In this document: piece by piece, positions 1 through 6,051 of the stretch | Layout: each line of letters starts with the position of its first letter | Position numbering within the stretch: the first letter of the stretch is position 1 | Program-made: the position numbers and the translations under genes | Source: Mariprofundaceae bacterium | GTDB lineage: Bacteria > Pseudomonadota > Zetaproteobacteria > Mariprofundales > Mariprofundaceae | Length of the DNA stretch: 6,239 nucleotides | Direction of reading: 5' to 3' | Assembly (NCBI GenBank): GCA_030950975.1 | Contig: JAUZQL010000340.1 | Coordinates: 1 to 6,239, forward strand | Notes under the pieces: generated by a model | What the model was told of the DNA's origin: nothing | Database searches by the model: none | Seen by the model: only the letters and a program-made list of their open reading frames with translations

Positions 1-1
1 A

Positions 2-97
2 TTTAATGTACAATATACGAAGGCATCGGATGTTAAAAATATCGCAAGTGATACAGTGCGCAAAAAAATAATGATACACATGACATTTCAAGCGTGA
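2..97 (+). CDS. Possible C-terminal tail of an unrecognised upstream gene (partial)
   Basis: One frame is open from the window edge to a TGA at 95-97, giving 31 residues that end ...IMIHMTFQA. The alternating hydrophobic pattern near the end (I-M-I-H-M-T-F) would suit a terminal beta strand. The stop lies 32 bases before the preferred pyrE start, a spacing normal for a same-strand neighbour. I do not recognise the sequence. An open frame this short can occur by chance, and a second frame is open from base 3 to a TAA at 69-71, so this remains only a possibility. Confidence 0.3.
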   Translation, partial: FNVQYTKASDVKNIASDTVRKKIMIHMTFQA

Positions 98-115
98 TGA
101 AGTAAGAAAAAACAT

Positions 116-121
116 AAAGGA
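116..121 (+). promoter_or_regulatory. Ribosome-binding site that decides the pyrE start
   Basis: AAAGGA lies 8 bases before the ATG at 130 but only 2 bases before the in-frame ATG at 124. Normal spacing favours the ATG at 130, so the protein begins MKEQQ rather than MIMKEQQ. Confidence 0.65.
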
Positions 122-129
122 TAATGATA

Positions 130-708
130 ATGAAAGAACAACAAATTTTAGATATGTACGAGGATGCTGGAGCATTATTGAATGGGCATTTCATCCTTTC
201 AAGTGGCCGTCATTCAGCTCGTTATTTACAATCAGCATTGGTGTTGATGTCGATGGATAATGCAGAAAAATTGGCTCAAGCCTTAATTGAGAAAATAAAC
301 CCAGATAATTTTGATATGGTTGTTTCTCCTGCCATTGGCGGCTTGGTGATTGGTCAAGAAGTCGCACGGCAATTAAAAAAACCATTTATTTTCACCGAAC
401 GTAAAGAAGGTCTGATGCAAATGCGACGTGGCTTTTCCATTCCAAAAGGTACAAAGCTTTTGGTGGTGGAAGATGTGATTACAACTGGCGGTTCAGTCTG
501 TGAATGTATGGCTGTAGTACGCGAACATGGTGGTGTGCCCACATCGATTGTGGCTGTTGTCGATCGAGCACCCGATGCAGAAGGACGTTTTGATGTACCT
601 CATAGCACCGCAATTGCATTGAATGTTGAAACCTTTGCAGCCGATAGTTGCCCTTTATGTGCAAAAGGCACACCTGCGGTAAAACCTGGTAGTCGAGGCA
701 CGATTTAA
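130..708 (+). CDS. pyrE: Orotate phosphoribosyltransferase
   Basis: PyrE joins orotate to PRPP to give orotidine 5'-monophosphate, the fifth step of de novo pyrimidine synthesis, in the cytoplasm. The protein is 192 residues from the ATG at 130. The PRPP-binding loop VVEDVITTGGS is at residues 112-122 (bases 463-495), with the acidic pair E114-D115 that is typical of type I phosphoribosyltransferases. An N-terminal GHFILSSGRHS segment (about residues 19-29) is the usual orotate-side region, and FTERKEG (about 88-94) matches the flexible-loop region. The C-terminus carries CPLCAKG...KPGSRG, a tail I associate with the Thermus-type PyrE subfamily also found in several non-gamma proteobacteria; E. 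coli PyrE lacks it. Its TAA shares a base with the RNase J start codon, which implies co-transcription and probably coupled translation. Identity is secure; the subfamily assignment is from memory. Confidence 0.95.
   Translation: MKEQQILDMYEDAGALLNGHFILSSGRHSARYLQSALVLMSMDNAEKLAQALIEKINPDNFDMVVSPAIGGLVIGQEVARQLKKPFIFTERKEGLMQMRRGFSIPKGTKLLVVEDVITTGGSVCECMAVVREHGGVPTSIVAVVDRAPDAEGRFDVPHSTAIALNVETFAADSCPLCAKGTPAVKPGSRGTI
695..698 (+). promoter_or_regulatory. Ribosome-binding site for RNase J, inside the end of pyrE
   Basis: GAGG ends 9 bases before the ATG at 708 and lies within the last codons of pyrE. Together with the TAATG stop/start overlap it supports the 708 start and translational coupling of the two genes. 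Confidence 0.55.
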
Positions 709-2375
709 TGGCTAATTTTTCAGAAGATGCCGTGATTCGCTGTTTCCCTTTTGGTGGCGTGGGTGAATTTGGCAAAAACATGATGGTGTACGCTGTCGAT
801 GATGATGCTGTCATTGTCGATTGTGGTATGGGATTTCCAGAACCGGGTCAACATGGTATTGACGTCGTTGTGCCTGATATTACAGCACTCAATGAGATGG
901 GCTTAAAAATTCATGCCTTATTATTAACCCATGGTCATGAAGATCATATTGGCGGCGTGCCGTTTTTATTGCCTAAATTACATGTGCCTGTTTATGGTAC
1001 ATCCATTACCTTAGCGATGGTGAAAGCGAAGTTATCAGAACGTGGCTACAAAGGTGATTTACGCCGTTTGGATGAACATACACCCATTAAAATAGGTCCT
1101 TTTCGTGTGGAAGCTGTACCCGTAACCCATTCCATTATGGATGCCATTTCAGTGGTGATTCACACCGATCAAGGGGCGATTATTCACACGGGTGATTTTA
1201 AGTTTGATGCTTCTCCGATTGATGGGCGCGTCAGTGGTTTGGCACGTTTTGGTGAATTAGGCGAAGAAGGCGTGTTGTTATTGGCCGCTGATTCAACCAA
1301 TGCCACACGTGATGGCACAGTACCTTCTGAAAGCACAGTAGGACCAGCATTGAAAGAAGCTGTATCGACATGTAAAGGCAAAGTAGTCGTAACAACCTTT
1401 GCCTCTAATATGTTTCGCATTCAACAAATTATTGAAGCTGCCCAAGCATCAGGGCGACGTGTTGCCATTGCAGGACGTAGCCTTGAAAAAAATATTGGTT
1501 TAAGCAGTGAATTAAATCGCATTCATTTTGCTTCCAATATTTTGATCGATATTAAGCGTTCAGGCAGCGTACCCGATTCAGAATTATTGATTATTGCTAC
1601 AGGTTCACAAGGTGAATGGCGAGCTGCTTTGGCACGCATTGCACAAAATAAATTCCCTGGTATTCGTTTGGGGGTGGGTGACTTGGTGATTTTTTCATCC
1701 TCCAATATACCTGGTAATGAACGGGTGATTGCGGGGTTATTTAACCATATTTATCGCCGTGGTGCGCGTGTTTTGCATGCACGACAAGCAAATTTGCATG
1801 TGTCAGGTCATGCCCAAGCGGATGAACTCAAAACCATGTTGACGTTGACCAAACCAAAATATTTTTATCCCGTGCATGGTGAATTCCGCAACTTGGTCGA
1901 ACATCAAGAATTAGGTGTGAGTACAGGTATTCCCTTTGAAAACACAGTCTTAGCTGAGAATGGACAGAGTGTAGTAATCGATGAGTACGGCATTGGTCAT
2001 GGTCCTAAATTTCATGCGGGTGCGGTTTTTGTGGATGGTACGCATCGGGATGAAGTCGATGATATGGTATTGCGTGATCGTCGTGTTTTAGCAGACGATG
2101 GCATGATTTCAGTCACCGTTTTAATTTCACAAAACGAAGGTTCTTTGTTAGCAAAACCTGAGTTGATTGCACGTGGTGTTTTACATGAATCGGTGAGTGA
2201 AAAAGTGTTGGAAGAAGCTGCCGATGATATGCATCGTCATTTAAGTAAAATTGATCAAGAAATGTTAGCTGATTTGGATGAAACCCGTGAAGAAATTCGT
2301 GTTTGGTTGCGTCGCTGGTGCAAACGTCATTTAGGTCGCCGTCCGATGGTATTGCCTGTTGTGCTTGAGATTTAG
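708..2375 (+). CDS. rnj: Ribonuclease J (metallo-beta-lactamase / beta-CASP family)
   Basis: RNase J is a zinc-dependent cytoplasmic ribonuclease with 5'-3' exonuclease and endonuclease activity in mRNA decay and rRNA maturation. The protein is 555 residues, the normal full length for the family. It starts FPFGGVGEFGKN, then has the metal-binding motif THGHEDHIGG (H75, H77, D79, H80), VTHS (H141), HTGDF (D163) and the AADSTNA stretch (about 193-199). The beta-CASP insert runs from roughly residue 205 to 365, including TFASNMFRIQQI and ATGSQGEW. HVSGHA (364-369) and YPVHGEFR (H390) close the active site. The last hundred or so residues form the RNase J C-terminal domain, ending RRPMVLPVVLE. 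All expected metal ligands are present, so it should be active. The complete beta-CASP and C-terminal domains argue against a simple hydrolase or glyoxalase. Confidence 0.95.
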   Translation: MANFSEDAVIRCFPFGGVGEFGKNMMVYAVDDDAVIVDCGMGFPEPGQHGIDVVVPDITALNEMGLKIHALLLTHGHEDHIGGVPFLLPKLHVPVYGTSITLAMVKAKLSERGYKGDLRRLDEHTPIKIGPFRVEAVPVTHSIMDAISVVIHTDQGAIIHTGDFKFDASPIDGRVSGLARFGELGEEGVLLLAADSTNATRDGTVPSESTVGPALKEAVSTCKGKVVVTTFASNMFRIQQIIEAAQASGRRVAIAGRSLEKNIGLSSELNRIHFASNILIDIKRSGSVPDSELLIIATGSQGEWRAALARIAQNKFPGIRLGVGDLVIFSSSNIPGNERVIAGLFNHIYRRGARVLHARQANLHVSGHAQADELKTMLTLTKPKYFYPVHGEFRNLVEHQELGVSTGIPFENTVLAENGQSVVIDEYGIGHGPKFHAGAVFVDGTHRDEVDDMVLRDRRVLADDGMISVTVLISQNEGSLLAKPELIARGVLHESVSEKVLEEAADDMHRHLSKIDQEMLADLDETREEIRVWLRRWCKRHLGRRPMVLPVVLEI

Positions 2376-2409
2376 CACGTCATCTTCGATAAGTTTGTGG
2401 GCGGCACTT

Positions 2410-2416
2410 AAAGGAA
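2410..2416 (+). promoter_or_regulatory. Ribosome-binding site that decides the NusG-domain-II protein start
   Basis: AAAGGAA, with core AGGA at 2412-2415, ends 6 bases before the ATG at 2422. The same frame is open back to a TTG at 2359 inside the RNase J gene, but that start would put 21 polar residues ahead of the hydrophobic anchor. The ATG at 2422 is clearly better. Confidence 0.7.
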
Positions 2417-2421
2417 CGTGG

Positions 2422-2784
2422 ATGGATCGCATACTTTTTTTTGCCGCCTTATTTAGTATCATTGTTGTGTGGCAGTGGGTTCATGTACTAGTTGGTGAAT
2501 CCACACCGATGGTACGTATTTTTCATGCAAAAACATTATTGGCGAGCTATCCCTTAACTGCCACAAAACCAGTTTATTATGATGCGCAGGGAGATGTTGG
2601 TGGTGCTGACATTGTGATTGAGGGGGGGCATGTGCGTATGATTCATTCGACATGCGCAAGCAAGGCATGTGTGCTTTCTGGAGAACATCACCAATTGGGT
2701 GATATGATTGTTTGTGTTCCCAACCGCATCCTTGTACTGATTGATGGACAAAAGGATTTACGTTTGGATGCTGTAACGGAATGA
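2422..2784 (+). CDS. NusG-domain-II (NusG_II) membrane-anchored small protein
   Basis: The protein is 120 residues from the ATG at 2422. Residues 4-24 are a hydrophobic helix (ILFFAALFSIIVVWQW), so it is probably tethered to the inner membrane with the rest facing the periplasm. The remainder is a small beta-rich domain ending in the pattern STCASKACVLSG...GDMIVCVPNRILVLI, with cysteines at 78, 83 and 98. This pattern is what I recognise as the stand-alone NusG_II family (PF07009), often found beside Gx-transporter, FMN-binding or Rnf-type genes. Despite the name it has no NGN domain and is not the transcription factor NusG. Its function is unknown. It overlaps the next gene as ATGA, supporting a functional pair. 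Family assignment is good; the role is not assigned. Confidence 0.8.
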   Translation: MDRILFFAALFSIIVVWQWVHVLVGESTPMVRIFHAKTLLASYPLTATKPVYYDAQGDVGGADIVIEGGHVRMIHSTCASKACVLSGEHHQLGDMIVCVPNRILVLIDGQKDLRLDAVTE

Positions 2785-3335
2785 GTCCATGCTTACCCTT
2801 ACGCCCATCCTTGGCAGAGCTTGAAAAAAAAGCATTTTGGCTTGGTTTTTTACTCCTTGCCAGTGGTTTACATGTATTTGAAGCAGCTCTGCCCAATTTT
2901 GGTCCTTGGTTCAAATTGGGTTTGGCAAATATCATGACATTGATTGTTTTGGTACTGATGGGTGAGCGTTATGCGATTGCATTGGCTTTGGCGCGTATTG
3001 TGATTGGGGCTTTATTGTTGGGGACACTCTTTACGCCTACATTTATCGTGTCATTGATATCAACAGTGGCAGCCACGTTCAGCATGATTTTGGTCTGGCG
3101 ATATGTGCCGGGAGTAAGTTTGATAGGGACAAGTTTGTGTGCGGCATTGGTGCATATGAGCGCACAATTTTGGGTTGTTGGAACATTTATTATTCAACAA
3201 AGTGCGCTGTATTACCTATTGCCGCCCTTACTTTTATTGGCTTGTTTGACAGGTTGGTTGAACGGAGCCTTAGCACACTATATGGTCGCACAACTTCAAT
3301 TGAGGAATGGGGAAAACATTGTTGGGAAAAATTGA
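2781..3335 (+). CDS. Gx transporter / Hpre_diP_synt_I family integral membrane protein
   Basis: This is a 184-residue, strongly hydrophobic protein with about five or six predicted membrane spans (near residues 18-35, 46-62, 64-82, 86-105, 113-137 and 145-168). The signature FKLGLANIMTL (44-54), followed by ALARIVIGALLLGTLFTPTF (69-88), matches the family named either heptaprenyl diphosphate synthase component I (PF07456) or Gx transporter, related to ECF-type substrate-binding components. The synthase name rests on an old operon association. No prenyl synthase gene lies in this window, so a transport role seems more plausible. The ATG overlaps the stop of the NusG_II gene as ATGA. An in-frame TTG at 2811 would remove ten poorly hydrophobic N-terminal residues, but it has no visible ribosome-binding site. 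The substrate is unknown. Confidence 0.8.
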   Translation: MSPCLPLRPSLAELEKKAFWLGFLLLASGLHVFEAALPNFGPWFKLGLANIMTLIVLVLMGERYAIALALARIVIGALLLGTLFTPTFIVSLISTVAATFSMILVWRYVPGVSLIGTSLCAALVHMSAQFWVVGTFIIQQSALYYLLPPLLLLACLTGWLNGALAHYMVAQLQLRNGENIVGKN

Positions 3336-4239
3336 ACATAAGCGTTTGGGTATAGCTCTTGTCGCATCTATTTTGCTACATCTTGCATTGGCATGGATGA
3401 TAACACTCAATCATCACGATAAACCATTGCATAAAAAGAAAGTACCCCAATTTATGGATGTGGTATTATTAAAACCTAATCAACAGTCTTTGAAACAGAA
3501 GCCTAAAGATGCCCAAACCATTTCCAATCAAAATGCACAAGGCAGTAGTCGTCATGCTCAAGATAAAATGACCAGACGTGCTAAAGCACCAGTGGTAGGG
3601 CAACAACATCAAAAGCCCAAACCTGTTCGCCCAAGGATGCCCAAAAGCATCGTTTCGCCACCTGAATCGAGTAAAAAACGACCGCAAATCATGACTAAAA
3701 ACAGCTTAAACCATAGCGATGGTCAACGTGCTTTAGTCACCCCTAAGAAAATTGATAAGAAAATAGCCAAAACTAAACCTGTCCCCATGCAACCCATAAA
3801 CATGTCTAATTTATTGCCTTCTAGCATGGCATTATCGGAATTGTCGCGTGATTTTGAACGTGAACGTCGGATGAAACAAATGCTGTCGAAAGAAGCCGAT
3901 ATTCCAATCAATACCAAAGAAGCCAAATATGCACCTTATGCGCAAGCATTGGTTCATGCGCTAGAAGAACAATGGCGACCGGGTGATGCTGATTATCGTC
4001 AATTTTCTGATCATGCACGACAAGTGTTGATGCGTGTGACCATTGAATTGAATGGTGAAATGAGCAATTTGGAGATTTTACGTCCAAGTCCTATTCAAGG
4101 TTTGAATGAAAGTGCAATCAAAGCCTTACATGCCGCCGCACCTTTTCACCCTTTACCAAGCTCTTGGGGTCTGGATCGTGCAAGCTTTTATTTAACCTTT
4201 GAAGTTATCGAGGATCAAGCTGTTTTCCGTGCCATGTAA
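3307..4239 (+). CDS. TonB/TolA-family energy transducer
   Basis: The protein is 310 residues with the classic three-part layout. A short basic N-terminus leads into one membrane helix (residues 14-34) carrying S21-I-L-L-H25, the SxxxH motif by which TonB and TolA contact the ExbB/ExbD or TolQ/TolR motor. A long linker rich in K, P and Q (about 38-205) can span the periplasm. A C-terminal domain (about 207-303) begins YAPYAQALVHALEEQW, continues VTIELNGEMSNLEILRPS, and ends with AAPFHPLPSSW. The PFHPLP element resembles the PFPPLP seen in TolA-like and many non-gamma TonB proteins. TonB versus TolA cannot be settled here because no exbBD, tolQR, tolB or pal gene is in view. The start overlaps the Gx gene by 29 bases with TGAGGA directly against the ATG, so in-frame TTG codons at 3319 or 3322 are alternatives. 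Confidence 0.85.
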   Translation: MGKTLLGKIEHKRLGIALVASILLHLALAWMITLNHHDKPLHKKKVPQFMDVVLLKPNQQSLKQKPKDAQTISNQNAQGSSRHAQDKMTRRAKAPVVGQQHQKPKPVRPRMPKSIVSPPESSKKRPQIMTKNSLNHSDGQRALVTPKKIDKKIAKTKPVPMQPINMSNLLPSSMALSELSRDFERERRMKQMLSKEADIPINTKEAKYAPYAQALVHALEEQWRPGDADYRQFSDHARQVLMRVTIELNGEMSNLEILRPSPIQGLNESAIKALHAAAPFHPLPSSWGLDRASFYLTFEVIEDQAVFRAM

Positions 4240-5179
4240 ACCCTTATTGACGTGGTATGCCATACATCATCGTGATTTACCTTGGCGAAAAACCAACAAT
4301 CCTTACCGTATTTGGGTATCTGAAATCATGTTGCAACAAACTCAAGTGAAAACGGTGCTGCCACGTTATGAACGATGGTTTGAGCGTTTTCCAAGCATCG
4401 CCGATTTAGCGAAAGCCTCTTTGGATGATGTCTTAAAAGCATGGGAAGGTTTGGGTTATTATCGTCGAGCACGATTTATTCATGCAGCATCTCAACACAT
4501 CATGACACATCACCAAGGTCATTTTCCTCAATTATTTGAGGAAATGCTGGCATGGCCAGGGATTGGTCGTTCGACAGCAGGTGCGATTTCATCCTTTTGT
4601 TTTCACACAGCTACGCCTGTGCTGGATGGTAATGTCAAACGTGTTTTAAAGCGTTGGCACCGTGAGGAGCAGTTCAACGATAAACAGCTTTGGCATTTGG
4701 CTCAGTCAGCGATTGACCAAGCAGATGATGCAGGCTTGTGGAATCAAGCCATGATGGAATTGGGTGCAACGCTTTGTTCAGTACGTCAGCCTGATTGTGC
4801 TGCTTGCCCTGTATCTGAACACTGTTTGTCTTCTTTTGATGTACAAGAAAGCATCCCGACAAAAAAAGTGGTGGTTAAAGATTTATATTGGCAGGTTTGT
4901 GTGTATCAACATCATGACAAAGGGATATTTTTACAACAACGACCTGCCACGGGTGTTTGGGCAGGTTTATGGACACCGCCCTTGATTGAATTGCCGAAAA
5001 AACCAACAAAAAAGCCACAGCATATTCATCTATTAACTCACCGACGTTTACATCTTTATGCGCATACACCTAGCAATGATGTGGATGAGCTAGAAGGTCA
5101 ATGGTTTCCATCCTTAGAACAGATTGCTTTACCGACAGGTATACATCGACTTTTTTCAGCCATCCATTTGAAACTTTAG
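4229..5179 (+). CDS. mutY: A/G-specific adenine DNA glycosylase MutY
   Basis: MutY removes adenine mispaired with 8-oxoguanine, preventing G:C to T:A mutations. From the GTG at 4229 the protein is 316 residues. HHRDLPWR (13-20) is the usual N-terminal motif. SEIMLQQTQV contains the catalytic Glu (E32), the helix-hairpin-helix is WPGIGRSTAGAI (109-120), and VLDGNVKRVL holds the catalytic Asp (D133). The [4Fe-4S] cysteines 183, 190, 193 and 199 are spaced C-X6-C-X2-C-X5-C as in E. coli. Residues from about 218 form the Nudix-like 8-oxoG-recognition domain (LQQRPATGVWAGLWTPP and LTHRRLHLYAH). It is somewhat shorter than E. coli MutY, mainly at the C-terminus. No ATG is available: candidates are TTG 4199, CTG 4220, GTG 4229 and TTG 4247. 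GTG 4229 gives the N-terminus most like the family and overlaps the transducer gene by 11 bases. Confidence 0.93.
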   Translation: MPCKPLLTWYAIHHRDLPWRKTNNPYRIWVSEIMLQQTQVKTVLPRYERWFERFPSIADLAKASLDDVLKAWEGLGYYRRARFIHAASQHIMTHHQGHFPQLFEEMLAWPGIGRSTAGAISSFCFHTATPVLDGNVKRVLKRWHREEQFNDKQLWHLAQSAIDQADDAGLWNQAMMELGATLCSVRQPDCAACPVSEHCLSSFDVQESIPTKKVVVKDLYWQVCVYQHHDKGIFLQQRPATGVWAGLWTPPLIELPKKPTKKPQHIHLLTHRRLHLYAHTPSNDVDELEGQWFPSLEQIALPTGIHRLFSAIHLKL

Positions 5180-5185
5180 GCTCTT

Positions 5186-5214
5186 TTGACATGGAATGCC
5201 GAGAGAACTTTATG
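5186..5214 (+). promoter_or_regulatory. Possible sigma70-type promoter for the zinc-ribbon gene
   Basis: A perfect TTGACA lies at 5186-5191, just after the mutY stop. Seventeen bases later comes TTTATG (5209-5214), which matches only three of six -10 positions. The rest of the 78-base gap holds no other gene. It would give a leader of about 40 bases before the ATG at 5258. The strong -35 and weak -10 make this tentative. Confidence 0.35.
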
Positions 5215-5257
5215 TGGAAGACATCACAATCGGTATCATTCATGCTAAGAGAGCGTT

Positions 5258-6049
5258 ATGGAATATATTCAATGTACCCATTGTCATAAAAAATACCGTG
5301 TGAATGAACAGGTTCGTGCTGCGGCTGGACGCATGGTCAAGTGCAAAGATTGCGGTGAACGCATCGAAATTATTATTTTTCAAGATAGTGATGATTCGCC
5401 TCCTGATGCCAATGACGTTCAACAAGAGGCAGAGAAAAGAACTGCTGATAGCCAAGCAAAAGAACAAGCTGTTTCAAAAGAAACAGCAATTGAGCCTGAA
5501 CCCAAAGCGAACATCAACAAACAAAAACATGATTCACACCAAGCTAATGAAAATCATCCATCTTCAAAAAAAATAACCCTGTCAGCGATATTAGGTGTGT
5601 TCATTATTGCAGGCTCGCTTTACGGTTTTTTTCAGGGACGCAGTCAACAGGCTGATGATTTGCATCAAGACGTGAAAGCTGACAATGCTTCACAAACGAT
5701 GCACCAAAAGCATGAAATGACATTTGAAAAACCTCTTTTGAAGTCAAAACTTACGATTCCTCAAGAAAAAAAGAATGTCAGTGGGTATTCTGATGCATGC
5801 AAAGAAGCTGCTGCGCAACAGTGGTTGACTGATTTTAAAGTGAGTCATGGAAAACAAACAGGTCATGATTATATGTCCTTATTGGATCAAGGCATTCAAA
5901 CCAGTGCATTGATCCGTAAAGAATGTGGTGGCTCCCATGTCGTTGCAGAAGTGTTGCAAGCTGCTCAGAAAGGTTTGCCACCCGAATGGTTAGTGAAGAC
6001 GATCAATGAACTGACTGGAAATGATTTGGGAAACGAACCTAGTTTCTAA
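5258..6049 (+). CDS. MJ0042-type zinc-ribbon membrane protein of unknown function
   Basis: The protein is 263 residues in three parts. Residues 1-40 form a zinc ribbon with C6-x2-C9 and C29-x2-C32 and the typical spacer KKYRVNEQ...GRMVKCKDCG, as in the MJ0042 / zinc_ribbon_5 family at the N-terminus of many proteobacterial membrane proteins. Residues 42-104 are a polar, low-complexity linker rich in E, K, Q and A. Residues 106-125 (ITLSAILGVFIIAGSLYGFF) form a single membrane helix, placing the ribbon in the cytoplasm and the remainder outside the inner membrane. After a second polar linker, residues from about 175 form a compact, mostly helical C-terminal domain with two cysteines (181 and 223) that I do not recognise. 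The ATG at 5258 has only a weak purine-rich stretch (AAGAGAG, 5247-5253) before it. The function is unknown; the ribbon suggests a sensing or protein-contact role, which is inference. Confidence 0.82.
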   Translation: MEYIQCTHCHKKYRVNEQVRAAAGRMVKCKDCGERIEIIIFQDSDDSPPDANDVQQEAEKRTADSQAKEQAVSKETAIEPEPKANINKQKHDSHQANENHPSSKKITLSAILGVFIIAGSLYGFFQGRSQQADDLHQDVKADNASQTMHQKHEMTFEKPLLKSKLTIPQEKKNVSGYSDACKEAAAQQWLTDFKVSHGKQTGHDYMSLLDQGIQTSALIRKECGGSHVVAEVLQAAQKGLPPEWLVKTINELTGNDLGNEPSF

Positions 6050-6051
6050 GT

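Noticed and set aside
80..108. ATGACA...TAAGAA as a promoter for pyrE
   Set aside because: The -10 match is poor (three of six) and transcription would begin almost at the ribosome-binding site. An isolated TACAAT at 9-14 has its -35 region outside the window, so it cannot be judged.
2376..2420. CACGT (2376-2380) and ACGTG (2416-2420) flanking the gap before the NusG_II gene, possibly a hairpin over the ribosome-binding site
   Set aside because: Only five base pairs with a loop of about 35 bases; too weak to be a credible regulatory structure.
2459..2935. 158-codon open frame on the minus strand across the NusG_II and Gx genes
   Set aside because: It is a shadow of two well-recognised plus-strand genes; its translation has no recognisable motifs and is rich in residues typical of out-of-frame reading (H, Q, P, S).
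2781..3335. Calling the membrane gene a heptaprenyl diphosphate synthase subunit
   Set aside because: It has no aspartate-rich prenyl synthase motifs and no partner synthase gene nearby; the family name is a historical label.
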